From positions 62,646,470 to 62,710,469 of the forward strand of contig CM075724.1 in the NCBI GenBank assembly GCA_037974335.1: 64,000 nt of DNA, written 5' to 3'. A program made the position numbers and the translations under genes. Below, one piece after another: positions 12,401 to 21,649 of this stretch (position 1 is the stretch's first letter; the number at the start of each line of letters is the position of its first letter). The notes below the pieces were generated by a model. That model saw only the letters and a program-made list of their open reading frames with translations, did not search any database and was not told the origin of the DNA. This stretch comes from Prionace glauca. Taxonomy: Eukaryota; Chordata; Chondrichthyes; Carcharhiniformes; Carcharhinidae.

Positions 12401-15400
12401 TGAGCCTGTGTTCCTATTCAAAATGATCAAGACTGATCTTGGACTTCAATTTTACCCAATTAAGATCTACAGTAAGTGCTCTTAAATCCATCAACTGTAA
12501 CGATACCATTATTTTTCACTCCTTTTGGATAGTTTAAATGAAAAAAAATCTATTATTGCTAATCTGAACTGAACCTTGGACAGTTTTAGCCCACACCAAG
12601 CAGGAACGAGACAGAAATTCACACACTCATTAATTGTAACGCTCATGAGTTATAATTTTATGGGTTTGACAATCATGATTCAGACTGTTTATGACTCAGG
12701 AGCAATAGTTGGAACACTATGTATTTATATTTGTGCAGGAAGCTTAAATTCATATTATTATCTGTCCTGTACTGTCATTCTTCTGAAAATGAAAGGTTAC
12801 TTTTCGTTCTGTATGTATCTTGCAGGCACTGATTCCAGCTGGCTTTTTTCTCAGTGGGTCTACCTCTGTGGAACCATAGCTTTACTGCTTCTGATTATTC
12901 CAGTGGTGCTTTGTTGTAAATTCTGTTGTTGCAAAAAACCTAAAGGTAAGGGGAGAATCTTATTCCATTAATGGTTGGACTTCTAGATTTAATATTCATC
13001 ATAGATTTAATATTCAATTATAAAAATACAGAAATGATAACAAATTGAATTGACATGTGAATTAACCTTATTAAGCTGCAATAACAAAACGTTAGGATGA
13101 AAAATACTAATTCACTTATATAGTATTTTAGGCAATTTATTTGTGAGCTCAGCAAGGTGAAGTATGATAATTTTTAGTTTGGAACACTTCCCTTCTATGC
13201 ACTAAAATCTTCCAGATTCGGTACAGCATATTTAAAGTCAGAGTTAAGTTCCTCCTACGCTCCACAGAAATATAGTACACTTCAGGGCATTGGATTTTCA
13301 ATCTCCCCTGAGGAAAAAGATTGGGTGTGGATGCACTTTGAAAATTATACTTCTAGCTGGCAAGCTAGTCTTTAAGATCCTCCCAAGTTTGTTCCAGTAT
13401 TCAAAGTGAGGGTGAGGGTGGGAGAAACTGGCACCCTGCAGCGCAGCAATTAAAATAGCAGGGAATAGGAGCAGGAGTAGACCTTAGACCCCTTTGAGTC
13501 TGCACCATCACTCAATATAATTGTGCCTGATCTTGGGCTTCAAATTTACTTTCTTGCCGTCTCCATAAATCTCTTGATCCACTTAGAGACCAAAAATCTG
13601 CCTATCCCAGCCTTAGAGGTATTCAATGGTGGAGCAGCCTTAATCCTCTGGATTACAGAATTCCAAAGAGTCATAACACTTTGTGTGAATTAAGTTCTCC
13701 TTTCTCTTATACTGAGATTGAGTCGCAGTGTCTTACATTCCCCAAGCAGTAGAAACAATCTTGATGCATCTATCCTATCAAACCCCTTCAGTTTTTGTAT
13801 ATTTCAATGAATCATCTCGCATTCTTCCATGCGTCAGAGAAGATAGGCCTAAATCACTCACCCCCCCTTAGTACGCTCCTTTATTTTCAGGGACCAATTT
13901 AGTGAACATTCCTTGTAGCGTCTCCAAATCTTCCTAAATGGAGATCAAAACTGCAGAATACCCTTGATAATCTTTGTATCTCCAAGTGGCAATTAATTCT
14001 GTCTTTCAGTTTTTTTAAATTATTTCCCTGCCACTGATTTTAGAAACACTGGCCTGTAATTACCTGTTTTCCGCACCCCACCCCCACCCCATTTTCTTTC
14101 TTAATGCTACCACATGGGCTGTCCTCCTGTACAATGGCACCTTTTCTGCAGCCAGAGAGGATCTGAAAATTAGCCATGGAGCCCGTGCAATCTCCTTTCT
14201 TGCCTCACAAGTAGCATAGCATACATCTTATATGGGCCTGGAGATTTATCCACTTTAAGTCTGCTACCATCTCCCTCTCATTGCTAATCTGTTCAATATC
14301 ACAGTCCCCATCTCTGCTTTCTAAATGTACAATATCCTTCTCTATACAAATTCAAATTGAACACAAATTCAAAATACTGATTTAATACCTCATCTACATG
14401 TTTTGGTTCCATACACATATTACCACTTTGGTCCTATGTTTTCCCTGGTTATCCTCTGCCCTTAATATATTTATAAAACACTTTAGAATTTCTGTTTAAT
14501 TTGCCCTTTATTTTGTTAGAGTTGCACCTATCCAGGTAAGGGGAGACTATTCCTGACTTGTGCCTTGTAGATTATGGACAGGCTTTTTGGAGTCAAGAGA
14601 TGAATTGTTCACTGCAGGATCTATTGGTTGTGCAATTACTTAGCTCTATCTATCACTTGCTGTTTATGCTGTTTGGCATGTTTGTAGTCCTGTGTTGTAG
14701 CTTCACCACATTGGAAAGTTATTTTAAGGTATGCCTGCTGTTGCTCATGGCATGCCTCCCCGCACTCTTCATTGAACCGAGGTTGATCCGCTGGCTTGGT
14801 GATAATGTAGAATTGGGGATATGCTGGGCAATGAAGTCACTGATTGTGTTTGAATACAATTCTGCTGCTGCTCATGGCCCATGGTTGCCTGGTCTTGAGA
14901 TGCTAGATCCATTCAAAATTTATCCCATTTAGCATGGTGGTAGAGTCACACAATACAAGGAGCTTTTCCTTAATGTGAAGATTCAACTTTGTCTCCAAAA
15001 GAACAATATAGCTCGTCATTCCTACCACTCCTTTCATGGACAGATACATCTGAGGTAAGTAAGTTGATGAGGATGAAGTTAAGTACATATTTCCTTCTTG
15101 ATTCACTCTCCACCTGCTCAGTCTAGTCACTGTGTCCTTTAGGACTCAACCAGCCTGAAAAGCAGCAGTGCTACCAACTCATTCTTGGTGTTTGATATTA
15201 AAGTTCCCCACGAAGAGTACTGTCTGAACCCTTTCCACCCTCTGTGCTTTCTCCAAGTTGTATTTAACATGGAGAAGTATGGATTTATTAGCTGAAGGGA
15301 TGCAGTATATGATAATCGGCAGTAGGTTTACTTGTTCGGGTTTCTCCTGATGCTATGAGTTTTCATAGAGTTTAAGATGTGCTAACTTTCTGCAATCCTT

Positions 15401-18400
15401 TGACGAGCACAGCCAAATCTCTCAAAAAAACACTTGTGTTTTTTTACCCTTCAGAAAGTATCCTGCTTTTCTGTTCTTATGGCCAAACTTCTTCATATAT
15501 ACTCCATCTGCCATCTTTTGCTCACTCACTCTATATCTTTGCAGTCACCGTTGATTACCTTTCCACCCTGCTTCGTATCATCAGCAAATTTAGATACATT
15601 ACTCTGTATCTTCATCTAAGTGATTTTAAAGGCATCAAGAGGTATGGGGAGAATAGTGGATGTATGGTGTCGTGCTAGAGGATTAGCCATGATCATGTTG
15701 AATGATGGAGCAGGCTGTAGGGTTGAATGGCCTAATCCTGCTTCTGTTTTCTATGTTTGCTATGACCAATCTTAAAGTCCTACCTCTTAATGCAGCCTTC
15801 TGTTTTTTCTAGTCTGCAACATTTCTCACCTTGTGTCATCTCTCTTTACCTTAAAAATATCACAAGGTCATTTATCGAGTGAATTTTCCACTCTTATTTT
15901 AACAATGTCCCAAATAAGTCATCATACACATTGTACTTCCTCTTATAACCCCACTTTATTGAAACAAAGACTCATGAGAGCCACTAATTGCAGAACTCCC
16001 TATATCTGTCAGTCCCCATTCCCTCTAAAAATCTGTGGGTAACTGGAAGCCAATCTTGTCATTTGCTGATTACTACTTCTTTGAATACACATTTTCCCTT
16101 CTGTTCTCTTCAAGCTCAACCCTGGTCTATAATTTAGTTTCCTCAATTTGTAAAGAGGTCTGCCTAGTCTCAGAATATAGTTATGAATTATATTTTATAT
16201 TTTCCATATTTGAAACAAAAATTGCTTTGTAGGCATTTGTCTAAAGTGAGTAAAAATGGAAAACAGATCCCGAGGTTGTCTATCACTGCAGGTGTAAATT
16301 CATTTCAGTCAGCATCTGGTCACATCACAAATATCCGATATTCTACGTGTCTTTGGCCAATAGCCTCAAAAGTCTCAATTTTATTCAGAAGTGCTGATTC
16401 AGTGTTTAAGTATGATTTTTGCATTTTTTACTTTTGATTCTATTGCACCTTCCAGGACTTCATTTTGGAGTTATGGTTGTTGCTAATGAAGGAATTATGG
16501 CATGTTATCAGTGAATAGAATTAATGTTCTGTTACATTTTAGCAGTTTATTGTTAAAGTCTTAAACTAAGAGCTACCTGATTAAGTTGAGGGGGGAGGGA
16601 AACATTTCTGTATGTTTTTCCCCATGTGTAGCTGTAGCATGCATTGCATTACCATGGAAATGCTGGTTAAAAAGTTTTGCCAGAGTTGCCACTGCTCTTC
16701 TGCTGAAGTAACAGTGGCGAAGTGAGAGAACATTTTGTTATTTTCATGCTTTTCAAACTGGGAGGTCATTCTCTTTAGTGTTCATGATGAAATTGATTGG
16801 TAAGTTATCAATGAACTAGCACAGGAAGACCACATATAGATAGTCATCAAGATGTCCCTGGTGTTTATTTTCTTCATGGGGATCAAATGACTGCACTGGG
16901 CATGGATGATCCAGCTACCTGGTTTGAAAGTGGACCAGGAGGTTGATTCAAAGTTCAATTGTGTCCATGCATCACAGCTTATGGAGCATGAGACATCAAC
17001 CTTCCCACTTTGGTGTGTTCACCATCTGACATCTCAGGAGGCCACCAAATAGATAATCAAATTAGATAACACATGTCAAACCTATCCTATCACACAAAAT
17101 AGCAGTTGTAATGGTGAACCTCAGAGGAGTTAACCCTGTTATCCTTGATTCAAATTTATGGACATTTTATTGCTTTAAAATACATTAGAAGCAAAAGTAC
17201 AAACTTTTAAATAATAGATTATTTTAAATACACGTAACATTATTGCCTAAAATTTTTCCATGGGATGCAACCATCACTGGCAAGATCAGTCTTTCTTGTT
17301 CATCCGTAGTTGCCATTGAGAAATGGTTGTGGGTTGCCTTCTTGTACCACTGCAGTCCATCTGTTGTAGGTACACCCACAGTATTGTTAAGAAAAGAATT
17401 CCAGGATTTTGACCCAGTGACAGCAATGTAGTTACACGTCAGGATGGTGTATAGATTGGAGGAGAACTCCCTGTTGGTGATGTTCATGCCTTTGCTGCCC
17501 TTGTCCTTAGAAATTGTAGAAATTGCAGGTTTGGAAGGTGCTATTGAGCTTCTGCAGTGCATCTTCTAAATGGTACACATTGCTGTCAGTGTGTGTCAGT
17601 ACAGGAGGGAGTTACTGTTTAAGTGTTGAATGGCAACCGATCAAGTGGAATTATTTGTCCTGGATGATGTTAGGCTTTTTGAGTGAAGATGGAACTGCAG
17701 TCGTCCAAGCAAGATGAGGGTATTCCATCACACTCCTGTCTTGTACCTTGTAGATGCTGAACAGGCTTTGAGGAGATAGGAGGTGAGTTACTTGCCACAG
17801 ATTTCCTCACCTCTGTTCTGCTACTTGCAGCGACAGTATTTATAGTGCTGGTCCAGTTCAGTTTCTCGTCAATCATAACCCCGAGCATGGTGGGGCATCC
17901 AGAAATGCTAATGCTGAAATGTTGAATGTCAAAGGGACATGGCTATACTCTTTCTTGTAATGGTCATTGCCTGGCATCAATGTTACTTGCCACTTATTTG
18001 CCCAAGTCTGAATGTAAAATAAAAATGTCCCCCCCTTTTACAGCCTAAGTATTGATATCTGGTTTGTAGACTAAGGAATGAATTGGCCAGATTTTCTGAT
18101 TTACAATATACTGTATCAGCCTATTGTGGTTTTATGGCATTCCTCTTGCAACATTATTTCAATTTCATATTATGCATCAAATATGCTTTATTGTAATATG
18201 TGATTCCCTAATGTATAGCTTTATAATATTCAATATTCATAGTGAAGGGGATTGAATATAAAAGTAGGGAGGTCTTGCTGCCGCTGTATAGGGCATTGGT
18301 GAGGCCGCAGCTGGAGTACTGTGTGCAGTTTTGGGCGCCACACCTGCACAAAGATATTTTGGCCTTGGAGGGAGTGCAGAGGAGGTTTACTAGGCTGATA

Positions 18401-19426
18401 CCGGAGTTGAGGGGGTTGAGCTATGAGGAGAAGCTGAATGAACTGGGCTTGTACGCGTTGGAGTTTAGAAGAATGAGGGGAGATCTCATTGAGACGTATA
18501 AGATGATGAATGGGATGGATAGGATAGAGGTGGAGAGACTCTTCCCGCTCAAAAAAGACAGTAGGACTAGGGGGCACAGCCTCAAGATAAAGGGGGGACG
18601 TTTTAGAACGGAGTTGAGGAGGAACTTCTTCACTCAAAGGATGGTGAATCTCTGGAATTCTCTACCCGTTGAAGTGGTGGAGGCTGCCTCGCTAAATATT
18701 TTCAAGAAGCGGGTTGATGGGTTTTTGATAAGAGAGGGGATTAAGGGTTATGGAGAGAGGGCCAGAAAGTGGAACTGAGCCACGACAGATCAGCCATGAT
18801 CTTATTGAATGGCGGGGCAGGCTCGAAGGGCCAGATGACCTACTCCTGCTTCTATTTCTTATGTTCTTATGTTCTTATAATAATCTAGTTTTCACATGTT
18901 GTATCATGATTAAGTAGAAAGAGACTTGAGCAACATCACTAAAACAGATAAACTGATCATTATCTCATTGCTGTTCAGGAAGCAATGCTGTTGGCAAATT
19001 GACTGTTTCTTAAGATACAATTCATAATATATTTGTGTGAAATGCTTTGGGATTTTATGAAAAGTATTCCATAAACACACTGCCTTCTTCTTAGACAATA
19101 GATTAACTCAATAATTTAACAAGTGGAAAGTTCCTGGTCAATGTTGTTCAGGTAATAAAGTTGCTGACTCATCTGCGGTGTCTAACATTTTCTATCTCTT
19201 AATTTTCATGTGTTTTCTCTCAGCTCATGAAAGCAACATTCAAATGAGGCGTTGTGTTCGCTGCTCTGAGCCAGTAACAAAAATTCTTAAATGCAATGAA
19301 CAAGGAGTGAACAAAGACAATACTCAGACACCACAGAGGAACGTGAGCAAAACTGAAAAAGCTAATGAAACCTCACCAAAGCGCAAGAAACACCACAAAC
19401 GAGATCGGAACCCCACATGTGCCTGA
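3377..19426 (+). CDS. VJ-C1 immunoglobulin-superfamily membrane protein (five exons)
   Basis: Join 3377-3431, 3699-4004, 10951-11247, 12826-12945 and 19224-19426: 981 nt, 326 residues plus stop. All introns are GT-AG and phase 1, as usual for Ig domains encoded one per exon. Seen: signal peptide 1-18; V domain with Cys43, Trp58/59, Cys102 and a J-like strand (109-119); C1 domain with Cys142, Trp156 and Cys199; transmembrane segment about 230-250; 76-residue tail. Sequons lie at Asn111, Asn135 and Asn213. The V strand ending in G-N-G-T resembles NKp30, and the C1 domain resembles B7-H6 and tapasin-type C1 domains. Inferred: a surface receptor or ligand of the VJ-C1 group. Unlike NKp30, the membrane segment has no arginine, and the tail has no tyrosine, so it is neither an ITAM partner of the classical kind nor an ITIM protein. 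The gene is intact in this sequence. Orthology is unresolved. Confidence 0.85.
3699..4004 (+). CDS. Ig gene exon 2: V-type domain with J-like end
   Basis: 306 bp, phase 1 in and out, preceded by a T-rich tract and TAATAG. It encodes residues 19-120. Visible V-set landmarks are 'VTFHC' (Cys43), 'VYWWRDGE' (Trp58-Trp59), a basic 'DSRRNF' strand, 'LRIANVRFEDAGVYYC' (Cys102) and 'NGNGTGIQLGV' as a built-in J-like G strand. Asn111 in that strand is a glycosylation sequon (N-G-T), as in NKp30. The frame is open throughout. Confidence 0.88.
5229..6137 (-). mobile_element. CR1-type LINE, family B, 3' end with long 3' UTR
   Basis: Minus strand: the C-terminal 120 or so residues of ORF2 (5762-6133, from 'MLPGMEGLSYEERLNELRLFSLERR' type sequence through 'FFMQRVVGMWNALPSKVVEAGTL' to 'GGYSRPY'). 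A roughly 450-bp 3' UTR follows and ends near 5229 in the GTTCTTTGTTCTTT tail. The same ORF end plus UTR arrangement recurs at 46454-47212 on the other strand. The UTR's last 300 bp contain the 'gtttcctccgggtgctccgg' block that also forms the 3' part of tRNA-headed SINEs in this window. 5'-truncated. Confidence 0.85.
6940..7170 (-). mobile_element. CR1 3'-end fragment
   Basis: Minus-strand 3' end of a CR1-type LINE: the 'aggaacaggaggaggcaac' terminal region followed by the C-terminal 'FFSKGGEFVECLPQSVV' type coding remnant. Old and non-coding. Confidence 0.65.
7205..7506 (+). mobile_element. tRNA-headed SINE
   Basis: Starts with a tRNA-like head ('gtggcacaatggttaagc' as A-box region, a decayed B-box around 'ggatccaggctcc'). 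It continues into the conserved 'gtttgcatgttcttcc...gggtttcctctgggtg' body and ends with the 'ggccaaatggcctcattctgc' tail. Diverged from the consensus pattern shared with 61562-61881. Transcribed by RNA polymerase III when active; this copy is a fossil. Confidence 0.75.
7878..7990. repeat. Half copy of a foldback repeat
   Basis: Resembles one arm of the palindromic repeat at 53470-54000 ('gatgaagggtcatcctgac' followed by a 'ctgctgacattttccaccattttgtg' block). No second arm is visible. Confidence 0.45.
8080..8880 (-). mobile_element. Old LINE reverse-transcriptase fragment
   Basis: Minus-strand text matches the region before and at the start of a CR1/L3-type reverse transcriptase in order ('ctttccaatccttagga', 'ggatgcagtttgtcaggctgg', 'gtgaaaatagatccagagta'). 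It is too decayed to leave an open frame. Called by similarity to the more intact LINEs in the window and to common vertebrate LINE sequence. Boundaries are approximate. Confidence 0.5.
9621..9665. repeat. 15-bp-arm inverted repeat (hairpin)
   Basis: GGTGGGATTTTATGG and CCATAAAATCCCACC are perfect reverse complements separated by a 15-base loop. The location is within intron 2. No known family assigned. Confidence 0.75.
10255..10385 (-). mobile_element. LINE 3'-end fragment
   Basis: Contains the 'aaaggacatcattcaatcc ... ctgtcagctctctacaaaagcaact' pattern typical of the 3' UTR of old vertebrate LINEs, in minus orientation. A similar piece lies near 28095-28200. Confidence 0.5.
10951..11247 (+). 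CDS. Ig gene exon 3: C1-type domain
   Basis: 297 bp, phase 1 in and out, with a polypyrimidine tract and TATAG acceptor and a G|GTAGG donor. It encodes residues 121-219. C1-set landmarks are 'CETSEFYP' (Cys142 in the C-x-x-x-x-F-Y-P motif), 'AIVWRKDG' (Trp156), 'VTSYLQ' and 'GTVYICEVSHLTLEVP' (Cys199, the C-x-V-x-H motif). An extra cysteine, Cys140, sits two residues before the canonical one. Sequons at Asn135 and Asn213. The C1 type restricts the protein to the antigen-receptor/MHC/B7/tapasin-like part of the superfamily. Confidence 0.9.
11577..11600. repeat. Short CA-rich microsatellite
   Basis: A brief CA/TA alternating run in intron 3, about five CA units. Confidence 0.6.
11998..12096 (-). 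mobile_element. Penelope-like terminal fragment
   Basis: Diverged single arm of the PLE terminus: 'cagtaagaagtctcacaac', 'tttatttgacagtaaac' and 'ctttgtcaggtg' in the same order and spacing as at 35905. Lies in intron 3. No target duplication identified. Confidence 0.65.
12370..12475 (-). mobile_element. CR1 3'-end fragment
   Basis: Minus-strand remnant of the CR1 terminal region ('gcaagagtagacattacaacc ... gatcaagactgatcttgg'). Lies in intron 3. Confidence 0.5.
12826..12945 (+). CDS. Ig gene exon 4: connecting peptide and transmembrane segment
   Basis: 120 bp, phase 1 in and out, acceptor TTGCAG, donor G|GTAAGG. It encodes residues 220-259: a short stalk (GTDSSWLFSQ), a hydrophobic helix about 230-250 without any charged residue, then a cysteine-rich membrane-proximal stretch (CCKFCCCKKPK). 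The juxtamembrane cysteines are candidate palmitoylation sites (inference). No lysine or arginine in the membrane to pair with DAP12, FcR-gamma or CD3-zeta. Confidence 0.85.
13457..14521 (-). mobile_element. CR1-type LINE, old, degenerate
   Basis: Minus strand, in order from the 3' end: CR1 terminal region (13457-13560), C-terminal ORF2 block (13600-13760), thumb remnant (13780-13950), then a jump to pre-palm and N-terminal RT sequence (14000-14510, including the 'actggcctgtaattacctg' and 'ttaatacctcatctac' blocks). An internal deletion joins the two parts. No open frame survives. Confidence 0.65.
14522..15368 (-). mobile_element. Family J LINE fragment with internal deletion
   Basis: Plus-strand text reads as the complement of a jockey/I-like LINE. 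A short piece of the RT thumb region ('cttgtgccttgtagat', about 14553-14620) is joined directly to the pre-RT and endonuclease part (14625-15368). The same lineage recurs at 17230-18010, 25790-26290, 52180-52670 and 58655-60200, which together cover most of the element. This copy has no intact ORF. Confidence 0.7.
15464..15605 (-). mobile_element. LINE reverse-transcriptase fragment
   Basis: Minus strand carries the remnant around the catalytic box, 'cttcgtatcatcagcaaattt' being the complement of the K-F-A-D-D-T region, plus the following thumb block. Old. Confidence 0.55.
15630..15765 (+). mobile_element. CR1 3'-end fragment
   Basis: Plus-strand terminal region: 'ggtatggggagaatagtgga ... 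gattagccatgatcatgttgaatg ... ggcctaatcctgcttctg'. This is the same 3' UTR pattern that ends family A copies, but diverged. Confidence 0.65.
17230..18010 (-). mobile_element. Family J LINE, 3' part
   Basis: Minus-strand copy covering the 3' half of the RT ORF. The best block is 'MLGVMIDEKLNWTSTIN' at about 17840-17888, followed by decayed sequence down to about 17230. It is the 3'-ward continuation of what 14522-15368 lacks. Coding capacity is lost. Confidence 0.7.
18236..18880 (+). mobile_element. CR1-type LINE, family A, 5'-truncated, young
   Basis: The last 640 bp of the family, with the ORF2 C-terminus still open as 178 codons (18242-18778): 'VLLPLYRALVRPQLEYCVQFWAPHL' to 'GYGERARKWN'. 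It ends in TTCTTATGTTCTTAT. Nearly identical to the copy at 1335-1983, but without that copy's frame shift. Inserted in intron 4 of the Ig gene, same orientation. Confidence 0.9.
19224..19426 (+). CDS. Ig gene exon 5: cytoplasmic tail and stop
   Basis: Acceptor TTTTCTCTCAG. Completes a split Ala codon and encodes residues 260-326, then TGA. The tail begins AHESNIQMRRCVRCSEPVTK and ends in a lysine/arginine/histidine-rich stretch (PKRKKHHKRDRNPTCA). There is no tyrosine, so no ITIM, ITSM or ITAM. The R-R-C-V-R-C-S-E-P-V-T-K block resembles the Lck-binding tail of CD8-alpha, but its cysteines are spaced C-x-x-C rather than C-x-C. Confidence 0.78.
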
Positions 19427-19818
19427 TGGTGGGAAAACAAATCTGAAGAGTATTTTGTAACAACCATAGGTTGTCTTTAAAGAATACCATCATGACATAC
19501 TTTGTAAATGAGCCAACTGGAGAATTCCAACAAGACTTGGCATCATAAAATGATTGTATTTAACTGTATTTGTTAACTCACTAAATCATTATTTCTGTGA
19601 ATTAATGTTTCTGAATCAACAATATGCTTATCTCTGAGTGCTTTTGACAGTTCTGCAGGATCTTTGGAAGGATGTTCATATTTCACTGAGGATTGTTGTG
19701 AGTGAATTAATTTCTGAAGGATTCCCATAGTAGGAAGATGTGATATGCACAAATATAACCCAATTCCAGTCCTCCAGCCACTCTGGAATTTTCGCATCTG
19801 TTCACTTACAGTTTATAA

Positions 19819-19824
19819 AATAAA
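19819..19824 (+). promoter_or_regulatory. Candidate polyadenylation signal
   Basis: AATAAA 393 bp after the stop codon of the Ig gene. A second AATAAA lies at 19891-19896. Either could end the 3' UTR. Confidence 0.5.
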
Positions 19825-20220
19825 TTACCCCATTCATATACCTACGGAATTTGAGTTCACCATTGACAGCCAGTTTATATGTGTATATATAATAAATATA
19901 TATAATTTCCATTATAATTACTATCAATACTTCACAATATTAATTACATTCTAAATTTACAATATACATGTGCTTATATTGTTATGCAAATCAAGTTATA
20001 AAAGCATAATAACTTAAAAGTAGTAGCAGTTGAGGAGGAACTAAGTACATTTTAAAACCACAAGAGGCCTAGTTGGAGTAAGTAGAGGCAACATATTTAC
20101 TTCAGCATAGGGATCAAAAACCACCTTTTGGCTAAAATGAAGCGTAGTATTGGCAGTCCTGCACTTGATAGAAGTCAATGAGGTTACACTGAGGCTTCAT
20201 TTGAAGCAATTTTTTAAAAA

Positions 20221-20311
20221 TGGCATCTCGGCCTTTTGGCTAAGTGCAAATGAGATCAAGCACTGGAGGGGGTGCAATGCCTGCTCCTATCAGCTTGGAT
20301 CATGTAGATCA
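20221..20311 (+). pseudogene. U2 snRNA-like fragment
   Basis: Bases 20226-20244 match the 5' part of U2 snRNA exactly (TCTCGGCCTTTTGGCTAAG). After a 10-base insertion, ATCAAG follows, and 'ctgctcctatcagcttgga' is close to the next U2 block. The 3' half of U2 (Sm site, stem-loops III and IV) is not recognisable. It is a retro-pseudogene or a snRNA-derived SINE head, not a working U2 gene. Confidence 0.65.
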
Positions 20312-20413
20312 AGGCCAAGATAGGGAGAGGCTTGCCTGTCTTGTCAGCTTGGATCTGTAATGTCTCATTGGTTGAGGCTTTGAATTAGACTTTGATTGGA
20401 TATAGATTAAAAA

Positions 20414-20720
20414 AAGGATCAAAAACCAGGGAGCATGGATATAAAGTAATTGGTAGAAAGATTAGGAGGGAGATCAGGAAGTATTTTTTTAACCCAGAGT
20501 GTTCTAGGAGTGTGACAATCACTGCCTGAAAGGGTGATAGAGGCAAAAACTAACACCACATTTAAAAATTATTTGAATGTCTACTTGAAGAGATGTGACC
20601 TGCAGGAATACAGGACAAATGCAGGAAGGTGAGATTAGGCTAAATATGTCTTCAGTGACTGACATAGGCAAAATAGGCTGAATGACCTCCTTTGTGCTGT
20701 GCATTTTCTGTGATTCTATT
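20414..20720 (+). mobile_element. CR1-type LINE 3' end
   Basis: Plus-strand C-terminal ORF2 remnant (R-S-G-...-F-L-T-Q-S type block, then 'SLPERVIEA', 'FKNYLNVYLKR') followed by the terminal 'aggctgaatgacctcctttg' and 'ttctgtgattctatttt' end. It begins about 100 bp after the U2-like fragment. Confidence 0.7.
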
Positions 20721-21264
20721 TTGTTAATTTCATATTTCAGTGACTATCAGTAGTAAGTTATTTATACTATTATCCTGCACTATATATCATTTGTTATAAA
20801 GGATTCTGTTACACCCGTCAGATACTGTTATGATAATTGAGCTAAAATATAATAAAAATACAACTTACTTCTTTGTTTTAAAAATGTACAAATGGTGAAG
20901 TACAGTACAAAAGGTCACACTAGTTTATTGATTGCATTAAGTATCCCTAGAAGCTTTTGCCACTATTTATTTTGGAATATTGGCCTGATACTAAGAGTCC
21001 ATCAATAACTTATCAACCTATAATTTATACAAAAAGAAACGCCGCCTTCAAATTTGAAACATGCCTGATGAAAACCTATATTAAGCACTATTTTTAGTTG
21101 GCTGGATTTTCCAACTCTTCCTGCTGGTGAGATCTACTGGTTCCATTGAAGGCAACCCCCACGACAGGTTCCCCAGCAACAGGAAAGGGGAGCCATGCAA
21201 AACAATTCCACTGGTGGCCAATGGTGACTCATCTCTGCCACTAGAAAACATGCCTTGTGGGGTG

Positions 21265-21297
21265 GGGCGGTGGTTGGGGGGGGGGGGGGGGGGGTCA
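21265..21297 (+). repeat. G-rich run
   Basis: A nearly uninterrupted G tract of more than 20 bases with neighbouring G clusters. Capable of G-quadruplex formation; possibly length-variable or an assembly-sensitive spot. Confidence 0.7.
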
Positions 21298-21649
21298 CAT
21301 GGGCAGTGAGGGTGAAAAATCCTGCCTGCTATTTCCATTTTATCTCATGCCATTGGAAGTAAAGTAGGAAGTTAATGCCAGGCATATCTGTCTACTGAGT
21401 GTCATCACAGTTGATGTAGACAGCCTTGCACTTTTTAAAATGCAATCAATCAGTCTGTATTTTAACCCTGGCCAGAATTCTCAAATATGTCATATGCCTT
21501 GCCATTGCTGTCAGTGGGAGTGGAGAATTTGGTGCTCAGCCAAATTGCCATTCGCTGAAGTGGAATGGGAGAATTCCAGTCGCAAGCGAGGTCAGAGAAT
21601 TTGTTTTTGTAACTAATCTGGAACCTGAAAATACTGAGATAAATTGTAG

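Larger units (their letters stand above)
12946..19223 (+). other. Ig gene intron 4 (6,278 bp)
   Basis: GT-AG intron between the transmembrane and tail exons. About half of it is LINE sequence (13457-15368, 15464-15605, 15630-15765, 17230-18010, 18236-18880). The stretch 15770-17225 contains nothing I recognise. Because the intron ends immediately before a clean 203-bp terminal exon in frame, the exon pairing is well supported by phase but would need a transcript to prove. Confidence 0.65.

Noticed and set aside
12576-12971. 131-codon open frame spanning the transmembrane exon
   Set aside because: Only 12826-12945 is exon: it has good splice sites on both sides and the right phase. The upstream part is intron that happens to be open.
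3377-19426. Naming the gene NKp30 (NCR3) or B7-H6
   Set aside because: The J-like strand and C1 domain fit the group, but the charged membrane residue of NKp30 is absent and no search could be run, so no symbol is given.
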